Assembly (NCBI RefSeq): GCF_006352475.1 | Contig: NZ_VCMZ01000001.1 | Span: forward strand, 992,001 to 1,056,000 | DNA: 64,000 nt | Reading direction: 5' to 3' | From: Acinetobacter pullicarnis | Lineage (GTDB): Bacteria > Pseudomonadota > Gammaproteobacteria > Pseudomonadales > Moraxellaceae | Shown here: one piece after another, positions 1 through 7,090 of the stretch | Layout of the letters: each line of letters begins with the position of its first letter | How positions within the stretch are numbered: position 1 is the stretch's first letter | Position numbers and translations under genes: made by a program | Notes under the pieces: model-generated | What the model was told of the DNA's origin: nothing | Database searches by the model: none | What the model saw: the letters and a program-made list of their open reading frames with translations, nothing else

Positions 1-1246
1 TGACTGCAAAACCAAAAGTGTCACGAGTCAAATAGTTATAGGTATAACTGCCAATCCCAAAGACCAGGTTGCTTGAGGCAAAGCCTTTGGCTTCAAGTCC
101 GATCAAAATCGCTTGGGCACGTTGTAAGGTAATCGAATCACCATAAATTAAGCCCACTCGTTCATTGAGTACTTTATAGCCTAGGGTTGTCGTTGTTCCG
201 CCAAAAATCTCCCATAAACATTCGACAGCACCTTTATATGCCGGACTAGCAACAGCCGCTTCAGGATCACCACAAATAATCTTAACTGGATCGCCAGAAT
301 CTGGACGAAAAACCAATTTGGCAAGCCCCATCGCATTGGGGGTACGTGCGAGGATTTCCGCTTTTAACGCAACGCTAAACTCGGTGATCACGCGCCAGAA
401 ATCCCAAGTATCGGAAACGATGCTGACGATGCCACTTGGATACAAGTCACAAATTAAACGTCTAAAAGTCGTTAGTTCATCGTCTTCAGTTCCCATACAC
501 ATCACGCTGTGTTCAGTGGCAGGTACAGACACCCCAACCACATCCGCTGCTTGATAGTATTCTTCCATATAATCAATGGCTAAGATCGCATCAGTGCCAA
601 TAAAACTGGTGAGGTGACCAGCACTGGCTTGGGCTGCATCATAAATACCACTCATGCCACGACTACTAAAATCATGTGCTTGTACGGGGACAAAAGCCAA
701 ATCTGCACCCGTTTTAAGCGCATATTGTGTGAGTAAACGTTTGTATTCATAGGCAATGGTTGCTGTGGTACAAGGCTTCCAAAGTTCAGCACTGAGCACC
801 GTTTCAATATAATTGGTCAACCAAAAAAACTCAGGCAAGGTATTGACCACGGTTAACAAGGGTACCCGCATATTGACTCGACTGCCTTCTGGCAAGGCTT
901 TAATTTTTAATGGTAAATAGCCTAAGTCATGCAATGCTTCAATGTGATCAACAGGAATAGCATCAATTCCTAATGCATTGTCCATACGACGTTTATAGGC
1001 CGCGACGACTTTATGTTTATCTTGCTGAAAAAATCCTTCATTCCAGGTTTCAATCAAAAAATGTTGGATAAAGCCTTGTAGGCCAAAAAAGACCAGTTTG
1101 TCGTCAAAGTCAGGCAGCATTTTTGCCAAACGTGAAGAACGTGGGGTGAAATTGGCATATACATATTCGGTGCCGACCGGATATTGACGTCTGTGGTCTG
1201 CTTTATAGAAGTCGATCGCATGTAAGGGATTGATTTTAAGGCTCAT
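1..1246 (-). CDS. nadV: Nicotinamide phosphoribosyltransferase (C-terminus beyond window)
   Basis: Converts nicotinamide plus PRPP to nicotinamide mononucleotide in NAD salvage. The frame is open from the ATG at 1246 to the left edge, about 415 codons, so the last part of a roughly 460-500 aa protein is missing. Motifs of the family are present: DFYKADHRRQYP near the N-terminus, the ATEHSVMCMG segment carrying the catalytic His, VSDTWDFWRVI, and RPDSGDPV with the substrate-binding Arg and Asp. The ribosome-binding site AGGAG lies 7 bases before the start. The start codon overlaps the stop of the upstream prs-like gene as ATGA, so the two are translationally coupled, and prs would supply the PRPP substrate. 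An alternative is the phage-type NAD reconstitution pathway (NARP1), in which homologs of both proteins use ADP-ribose; sequence alone does not separate them. Confidence 0.9.
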   Translation of the reverse strand, partial: MSLKINPLHAIDFYKADHRRQYPVGTEYVYANFTPRSSRLAKMLPDFDDKLVFFGLQGFIQHFLIETWNEGFFQQDKHKVVAAYKRRMDNALGIDAIPVDHIEALHDLGYLPLKIKALPEGSRVNMRVPLLTVVNTLPEFFWLTNYIETVLSAELWKPCTTATIAYEYKRLLTQYALKTGADLAFVPVQAHDFSSRGMSGIYDAAQASAGHLTSFIGTDAILAIDYMEEYYQAADVVGVSVPATEHSVMCMGTEDDELTTFRRLICDLYPSGIVSIVSDTWDFWRVITEFSVALKAEILARTPNAMGLAKLVFRPDSGDPVKIICGDPEAAVASPAYKGAVECLWEIFGGTTTTLGYKVLNERVGLIYGDSITLQRAQAILIGLEAKGFASSNLVFGIGSYTYNYLTRDTFGFAV

Positions 1247-2154
1247 GCGGATACTCCTGCATTTGAATGAACTGGAATAATATTCAGGCTAGTCGTCAGG
1301 GGCGATGTCGCTGTTTTCGCAATGCTATCGCTACAGAAAATTTGATCGATTAAGCCATCAAAAACCGATAGGCCACGGCTAAAAATACCGTGAGTGACAT
1401 ACAAAATGATCTGTTTGCAATTTAAGTTGCGTAACTGCTGTGCAATGGCAATGAAGGTTGCACCACCATCACAAATATCATCACTGATGATGGCGGTTAA
1501 GCCGGTCATATCGGTGGTATTGACGTGGGTTCGTACAATCTTTCCAGTGAGTGGATCACGCTGTTTCTCACAATAAACGATCTCTAGAGGATTGAAGCGT
1601 TGTGCATTCATGGCCTGTGCAATCGCTTGGGTGCGGGTTACTGCACCGGCATCTGGGCAAATTAGTACGCTATTTTCAGCGCATAAGATTTGGCTTAATG
1701 CCTGACTTTGTTGCATTATTTCTGCAGCACTGAGGTTGATGACTGCACTAAACTGGGTGTTCTGTTTGAGTAAGTTACAGGTGACTGCACTGTGCGCATC
1801 CCACACCATTATTGTTTTGCGTTGTTGCGCAGATGGTGCGGTGTTGAGGTTAAGTAATTTGGTGATCATTTCCAATGAAAAGGCCTGTCCGAGTGCACAA
1901 TGACGATCTTGGCGTGCATAAGGGAAATATGGAATTTCAAGCTCAATGTTGAGGCCTTGTGCGAGCAGGACATTTTCTAATAATAAATAATCAAACCAGT
2001 CTGAACTTTGCTGGAGGTTCGCACGTATTTTTACTGTGCCAGTTAAGCCTTGTAGGGTCGATGCAGCAACTTGCACATGTCGCTCTCCGCCAGAAAATTG
2101 AGAGAACTTTACCGCGATGGTCTGTGCATACTGATCTTGTATTTGAATGGGCAT
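1243..2154 (-). CDS. prs: Ribose-phosphate pyrophosphokinase paralog paired with nadV
   Basis: A PRPP synthetase family protein of 303 aa, slightly shorter than the housekeeping enzyme (about 315 aa). Visible motifs are YFPYARQDR (ATP/ribose-phosphate region), VWDAHSA (metal-binding DxH), CPDAGAVTR and the PRPP loop ISDDICDGGATF. The loop reads DDICDGGAT rather than the DDIvDTaGT of housekeeping Prs, which is typical of the divergent copies linked to nicotinamide salvage. It is the first gene of a two-gene minus-strand operon and ends within the nadV start codon. AAGAGAGC before the ATG can serve as ribosome-binding site. The likely role is local PRPP supply for NadV; an ADP-ribose pyrophosphokinase role (Adps of NARP1) is possible and untested. 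Confidence 0.85.
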   Translation of the reverse strand: MPIQIQDQYAQTIAVKFSQFSGGERHVQVAASTLQGLTGTVKIRANLQQSSDWFDYLLLENVLLAQGLNIELEIPYFPYARQDRHCALGQAFSLEMITKLLNLNTAPSAQQRKTIMVWDAHSAVTCNLLKQNTQFSAVINLSAAEIMQQSQALSQILCAENSVLICPDAGAVTRTQAIAQAMNAQRFNPLEIVYCEKQRDPLTGKIVRTHVNTTDMTGLTAIISDDICDGGATFIAIAQQLRNLNCKQIILYVTHGIFSRGLSVFDGLIDQIFCSDSIAKTATSPLTTSLNIIPVHSNAGVSA

Positions 2155-2191
2155 GATTGTGCTCTCTTATAGTGGCTTATTGCCAATAAAC

Positions 2192-2216
2192 ATATAGTGT
2201 CATAATGACACTATAT
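2192..2216. promoter_or_regulatory. Perfect 25-bp palindrome, candidate operator of prs-nadV
   Basis: Two 12-base arms, ATATAGTGTCAT and ATGACACTATAT, are exact inverted repeats around one central A. The site lies 38 bp upstream of the prs start codon, where a promoter is expected. NAD salvage genes in gammaproteobacteria are often controlled by NrtR or similar repressors with sites of this size; naming NrtR here is inference. Confidence 0.6.
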
Positions 2217-2749
2217 TGAGCAAGTTTTATTTATAAAAATAATCTTAGATATTTTTTTAGAAAAAAGTGAATAGAAGACTATGGATGTACACAGGGGGGG
2301 CGAAATGTAGTAACCAAGCATTGGGCTTTTGAGAGCTGAATATGGGGTGATGTACTTCGTGGCTTGAGCTGTCGCTGTTGTAAGATGAGCAGCCCTAAAG
2401 TATTTTTAATGTTTAAACGTGAAGCGTAGAGATCATGGCTTTACGATTGAGCGATAGAAACTGCAGACAAATAAAAGCCGACGATTCGAGTGATGAGAAA
2501 ATCGCCGGCCAAAGTGCTTCGTGAAATTAGCCTAGCTTGTTTAGCCAATCTAGACGCGAAGCATGCATTATTTTTCTAATTCGAAAAAAGAAGGTCACCG
2601 ATATTATTTGCGGATGCCGATGCAAATAAACACGGTTGCTGCTGACCTTATACATCTATAACGACGTCTATTTAAGATTGGTTGACAATAATTTTTAAAA
2701 AGTTCAATTTTTTTCTATAATAGTGAAACTTTAACCATAGGTAGCAGCT
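2217..2749. other. 533-bp intergenic region with three successive stem-loops
   Basis: No convincing coding sequence is seen. A G7 run preceded by TGTACACAG occurs at 2286-2300. Bases 2477-2649 hold three hairpins described separately. A promoter for the downstream gene is plausible around 2681-2721 (TTGACAATA at 2681, then the AT-rich TATAATAG region), although the spacing to TATAAT is long. Confidence 0.5.
2477..2649. ncRNA. Candidate structured RNA or hairpin repeat, three stem-loops
   Basis: Hairpin 1 (2477-2509) pairs GCCGACGATT with AATCGCCGGC with one mismatch. Hairpin 2 (2515-2563) pairs TGCTTCG with CGAAGCA. Hairpin 3 (2591-2649) is nested: AAGGTCA with TGACCTT, then CCG with CGG, then TTATTTGC with GCAAATAA around a 10-base loop. 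No terminator-like T run follows. No known RNA family was recognised. The element could be a small RNA, a leader of the downstream gene or a non-autonomous repeat; the strand is unknown. Confidence 0.35.
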
Positions 2750-3196
2750 ATGCTTGCGCTAAGTAAATATTATCTCTACTTTTTTCTGTGTTGTTTAATT
2801 TTCACCATCGTGAGTGGAATGATTGCTCCGATGATTCCGAATGCGATTGCACAAGGGTTTATTGCCGTACCTTATATAATTGCGATGATCACAGTACTTT
2901 ACATTTTTTTAAAGCAACAAGGCCGTGCACCGACGCAGCCTGAAAGATTACGCTTAGCTTTCGGATATACCTTTGTTTTAGCTTTATTTAATATAATTGG
3001 CGTGGTGCTTGGCCTTTATGTTTTTGCTCAGCAAGATCCACAAATTTGGCAAGACTTTCTTATATATATTCAAAACCAACAATTTTTAATGATTATTTTG
3101 GCGATGGCACTGGTTTATGCCGTGACATTCTTTCTGATCACCTATTGGTTCCATGGTAAACAAGCGCAACGTATGGCCAATAAAATGTTTGGTTAA
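2750..3196 (+). CDS. ABZJ_00895 family membrane protein
   Basis: A 148-aa integral membrane protein with four predicted hydrophobic segments at about residues 8-28, 34-53, 70-93 and 112-135. The first is preceded by a short MLALSKYY N-terminus. It resembles the small uncharacterised ABZJ_00895 proteins that are abundant and often multicopy in Acinetobacter; the function is unknown. The ATG follows AGGTAGCAGCT, a weak ribosome-binding site. It stands alone, separated by hairpin-rich DNA upstream and an AT-rich gap downstream. The family assignment is from overall pattern, not a catalytic motif. Confidence 0.7.
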   Translation: MLALSKYYLYFFLCCLIFTIVSGMIAPMIPNAIAQGFIAVPYIIAMITVLYIFLKQQGRAPTQPERLRLAFGYTFVLALFNIIGVVLGLYVFAQQDPQIWQDFLIYIQNQQFLMIILAMALVYAVTFFLITYWFHGKQAQRMANKMFG

Positions 3197-3518
3197 ATTC
3201 TAGAAATAACAGCTTACGTTTTTATTCTTTTGATGGCTTGATGCCTTAGCATGTATTTGTTCTGGTACGGTTTATAAAGAAAGAGGAAGCGTTTGCTGTG
3301 TAAAAATATAAATATAGCATTGCACTGAACTGTACACAGGTAGGGGGGAATGCTATAAATTAATGTGTAAATTTAAGTGGTTTCTACTACAAAGCACCTA
3401 CGATAAAAAGCTATAGAAAACGATAACAGCTGCAATAAAATTAAAAAAATCTAAATTAAAAACAAGTTTGGCGATTGCCAGTTCAACAATTAAATACAAT
3501 AAATTGGTTATTATAAAA
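3197..3518. other. Intergenic gap with a spaced inverted repeat
   Basis: No gene seen. TATAGCATT (3313-3321) and AATGCTATA (3349-3357) form a 9-bp inverted repeat with a 27-base spacer. The spacer contains TGTACACAGG followed by a G6 run, a motif also found at 2286-2300. The sequence just before VgrG is extremely AT-rich and probably holds its promoter. Confidence 0.45.
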
Positions 3519-6146
3519 ATGCTAAATACAATTTCGAGTGTACTCGCGCAACTCGGTTTAACGACTGAAAATCGTGCCATCCATATCCAGTTTTCCAATT
3601 CAAGCCTGAATCAGCAAGTCTATTTGCAGCGCATTGATGGGCAACATGGCTTAAATCAAGGTTTTAAAGCACAACTGATTTGTCTCGCAAACAATGCGCA
3701 TATTCAATTAAAACAATTTATTGGCTGCCAAGTTGCAGTTGATATCATTTCCGATCTAGGGCAGTTATTGCGAAGTACGGGCATCATCACCGAAGCGGCA
3801 GCGGGTGCTTCAGATGGCGCGCTCACTATTTATAAACTCAGTGTGGAAGATGCGACTTCCCTTTGGCAGAAACGTCGTAATAGCCGAGTATTTATGAATA
3901 AGTCAGTGGTCGAGGTGATTGAAACCTTGTTTAAAGAGTGGCAGCAAAATAACAGCTTATTTGCAGCCAGTTTAAGCCTTGATCTTAGTGGGGTGACGCA
4001 AGATTATGATGTGCGTCCATTTATTATGCAGAACCTCGAATCTGATTATGACTTTTTAACCCGTTTAATGCGCCAAGAAGGGATCAGTTGGTTAATTGAT
4101 GAAGCACAACTGATGGTGGATCGTCTGACTGACCCAATTCAGCCACAGAAGTTACGCTTGATCGATGACAATAGCCAATACCAAGCCTTAGCACGTCGAA
4201 GTATTCGCTTTCATCGGAGTAGTGCAACTGAACGGCAAGACAGTATGCGCAGTTTAATTGCGCAACGATCATTGCAACCGACAGCCGTGCATGTACAGCG
4301 TTGGCAGGCCGATGTGCTCGATTATGATGTTGGCGCAGGTCAGGTGCAGAGCACACAAAAGCACAGTGAAAATATTGATAATGATGGTCTTTTTCTAGAG
4401 CAAGCATGGCATTTTAGTCCGGCATGGATGCAAGATTTAAACGGTGCCGATCAGGCAACAGCATCGGGGAATCGTCAGGTTGAACGTATCAATCAAAATT
4501 TATCCAATTATTATAATGCGCAGTCGAAACAGTTTATTGCACAAACCACGGTGCGGGATGCGCAAGTCGGTTATTGGTTTGAGTTGAATGAACATCCAGA
4601 AATAGATTCACATGAAGGTGCCGATAAAGAATTTCTGATCGTCTCTAAAACATTTTATAACCAAAACAACCTCCCCAAAGATTTAGATCTGCTGTTTAAA
4701 CAACTGCTTAATCAGAGTTTACTTAAGGTTGAGCAAGATAAAATTTTAAACAATGATGCAGAACGTCAAGGCAATACTTTGGTTTTACAGCGCCGTAATA
4801 TTGCCATGCCGCCCGAATATAACCCTTTGCAACATCGACCCGCAGCCCATCCACAACGTGCTCGCGTGGTCGGTCCAACTGGTGAAACCATCCATGTTGA
4901 TGAATGGGGGCGGATTAAAGTTCGGTTTCTCTTTGCCCGTGCTGAAAATCATAGCCACGATGGTGGTGCAGGCACAAATGACAACGATACCGACTCGGCT
5001 TGGGTCGATGTATTAACGCCATGGGCAGGTGAGGGCTATGGCGCACGCTTCTTACCGCGTGTAGGCGAGATCGTGGTGATTGATTTCTTTGACGGCAATA
5101 TTGACCGACCGTTTGTGCTTGGACGAATTCATGAAGCACAGCGCTCACCGACGCAATTTGATGTCAAAGGTCAATTACCTGCAACGCATAAACTCAGCGG
5201 TATCCGTTCGCAAGAAATCGGTGGTGGCGGTTTTGGCCAACTACGTTTTGACGATACCACGGGACAAATCAGCAGCCAATTGCAAAGCAGTCATGGTGCA
5301 ACCCAGCTTAATCTAGGTAACTTAAGCCATCCCAAAGACCAAGCTGAAAGTGATGGTCGTGGTGATGGTTTTGAACTCAGAACCGACCAATGGGGGGCAT
5401 TACGTGCGGGGCGTGGGCTACTCATCTCGACCCATGCACAAGATCAAGCGGGCGGGGTACATCTAGAGGCCAGTACCGCAAAGCAACAGCTTGAAAGTAA
5501 TCTCAATAGCGCAAAAGCACTCAGCGAAGTAGCAAAGCATCAACAAACGGATCCCCTCGAAACCCTAGACCAACTCAAAGGGTTTATTGATCATCTTTCC
5601 CAACAAGATCCTAAAAAAGCAGCAGAATTTAAATCAGCAGTGATGATTTTGGCTTCAGCCGATAGCATGACCTTGAGTGCGCAAGCCGATCTACATCTAT
5701 CTTCCGCTGGGCAAATTAGTCACAGTGCTGGAGAAAGTATTAATTTAAGTACGCAAAAATCATTGCTCGCACATGCCAGTTCTAAAATTAGTTTATTCGC
5801 TGCACAACAAGGCGCGCGATTGATGGCAGCCAAAGGCAAAGTCGAAATTCAAGCCCAAGGTGATGGCATGGATCTGATCGCCCGCCAAGGCATAAAAATC
5901 ACCTCAACAGAAGATCGAATCGAGATTAGCAGCCCCAAAGAAATTCAGCTGACGGCAGGTGGTTCACAACTCAGCCTAAATGATGCTGGCGTTTTTTTTA
6001 CCACCAATATGACCTTTTTGTGTAAGGCGGGGCAGCATGTTTTTACGTCCGCTGCTGCTGTAAACCCACCAGCTATAGATTTGCCAGATTGTTCTGCTAA
6101 ACAAACCCAAGCGGCACAGAATGGCTCAGCAAAAGTGGAGTTATAA
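3519..6146 (+). CDS. vgrG: Type VI secretion system tip protein VgrG
   Basis: The 875-aa spike protein caps the Hcp tube and carries the effectors encoded downstream. The N-terminal gp27-like part has LESDYDFLTRLMRQEGISW near residues 180-200. The gp5-like OB fold follows around residues 430-540, with PTGETIHVDEWGRIKVRF, WVDVLTPWAGEGYGARFLPRVGEIVV and DRPFVLGRIH. The C-terminal part is a repetitive beta-helix of the DUF2345 type (for example LSAQADLHLSSAGQ and IKITSTEDRIEISSPKEI). No enzymatic extension is visible after the repeat. An in-frame start 51 bp upstream exists, but the ATG at 3519 matches the usual N-terminus of the family. The adaptor gene starts 2 bases after the stop. The core T6SS apparatus is not in this window. 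Confidence 0.93.
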   Translation: MLNTISSVLAQLGLTTENRAIHIQFSNSSLNQQVYLQRIDGQHGLNQGFKAQLICLANNAHIQLKQFIGCQVAVDIISDLGQLLRSTGIITEAAAGASDGALTIYKLSVEDATSLWQKRRNSRVFMNKSVVEVIETLFKEWQQNNSLFAASLSLDLSGVTQDYDVRPFIMQNLESDYDFLTRLMRQEGISWLIDEAQLMVDRLTDPIQPQKLRLIDDNSQYQALARRSIRFHRSSATERQDSMRSLIAQRSLQPTAVHVQRWQADVLDYDVGAGQVQSTQKHSENIDNDGLFLEQAWHFSPAWMQDLNGADQATASGNRQVERINQNLSNYYNAQSKQFIAQTTVRDAQVGYWFELNEHPEIDSHEGADKEFLIVSKTFYNQNNLPKDLDLLFKQLLNQSLLKVEQDKILNNDAERQGNTLVLQRRNIAMPPEYNPLQHRPAAHPQRARVVGPTGETIHVDEWGRIKVRFLFARAENHSHDGGAGTNDNDTDSAWVDVLTPWAGEGYGARFLPRVGEIVVIDFFDGNIDRPFVLGRIHEAQRSPTQFDVKGQLPATHKLSGIRSQEIGGGGFGQLRFDDTTGQISSQLQSSHGATQLNLGNLSHPKDQAESDGRGDGFELRTDQWGALRAGRGLLISTHAQDQAGGVHLEASTAKQQLESNLNSAKALSEVAKHQQTDPLETLDQLKGFIDHLSQQDPKKAAEFKSAVMILASADSMTLSAQADLHLSSAGQISHSAGESINLSTQKSLLAHASSKISLFAAQQGARLMAAKGKVEIQAQGDGMDLIARQGIKITSTEDRIEISSPKEIQLTAGGSQLSLNDAGVFFTTNMTFLCKAGQHVFTSAAAVNPPAIDLPDCSAKQTQAAQNGSAKVEL

Positions 6147-6148
6147 AA

Positions 6149-7090
6149 ATGCTCATTAAAAAAATAATGAATAGGCCACTGGACGAGAAAGAAATTTGGG
6201 AAGATATGCTTGGGGTTTATAAAAAATTCCAACATATTATTATATTGATAGACAGCACGTTAGATGAAAGTTTTTTAGCCGACTTTATCCAAGCTTTGAA
6301 TCAGGATGAGGCATATCATTTATCAGTTGCTAAACACAGTAAAAAGAGTTTCATTTATATTTTAAGATTGGAGAAACTTAATCAATTAGAAGAAATCAAA
6401 AGTGATCTTATTTTTTGTATTCAACAAAATTTTAATACACATAATGATCGATATCTTGTTTGTGGTTATGGTGCATCCCAATATTCGCTTGATGTACTTG
6501 GCTATAAAGTTACTAAATCCATCGCCCTCAATGATCTGGGGCAACCGGTTTTTTTTAGATGGTTTGATCCAAGAGTACTTATTTACTTAAATCATATTTT
6601 AGATGATGCACGGTTGTTGTCGGTATTGAATATCTTTGAGCATTGGGCATTTTATCATGTGAGTGGTCAATACCAAGTAGATCAAGCGAATAAACCGCAT
6701 ATTAAAGCTCAAAGCATACTGATTAATCAAAGTGAATCTATTGATTTAGATTTAATTGAAATAAGTAATTTAGCCTATCAACAAAGCTTTCATTTAGAAG
6801 GTTTAAGGCAAGAGGCAATAGAACCAACCCATATTTTTAAAGCGATTCAAACGGCCTATCAAAAATATCAAATCAAAAATAATATCGATCTCATTGCCTA
6901 TGCGTTGTATAGCATTGCGATACATCCACAGTTTATGCAGCACCCAACTATCATTGATGTTTTAGCGCAAAACTGGATTGAACGTGATGCCGCAGAAGCT
7001 TTTACTGCTGCCATGAATGGTGTATCGGAAGATTGGTGGGGCACGATTAGAAATGAACTTCTGAGTGAAGAAGGGTGTTTAAATGAATGA
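6149..7090 (+). CDS. DUF4123 effector-loading adaptor
   Basis: A 313-aa cytoplasmic protein located directly between VgrG and a large effector, the usual place of DUF4123 (Tap/TEC) chaperones that load a cognate effector onto its VgrG. The N-terminal half has the family pattern: IILIDSTLD near residue 30, then a hydrophobic beta/alpha region ending in LGQPVFFRWFDPRVLIYL around residues 130-145, where the FRWyDPRvl motif is diagnostic. The start is 2 bases after the vgrG stop and the end overlaps the effector start by 8 bases, which indicates tight translational coupling. The C-terminal helical third probably contacts the effector. Confidence 0.85.
   Translation: MLIKKIMNRPLDEKEIWEDMLGVYKKFQHIIILIDSTLDESFLADFIQALNQDEAYHLSVAKHSKKSFIYILRLEKLNQLEEIKSDLIFCIQQNFNTHNDRYLVCGYGASQYSLDVLGYKVTKSIALNDLGQPVFFRWFDPRVLIYLNHILDDARLLSVLNIFEHWAFYHVSGQYQVDQANKPHIKAQSILINQSESIDLDLIEISNLAYQQSFHLEGLRQEAIEPTHIFKAIQTAYQKYQIKNNIDLIAYALYSIAIHPQFMQHPTIIDVLAQNWIERDAAEAFTAAMNGVSEDWWGTIRNELLSEEGCLNE

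Noticed and set aside
318..554. Plus-strand 78-codon frame
   Set aside because: It lies fully inside nadV on the opposite strand, has no ribosome-binding site, and the nadV motifs explain the sequence.
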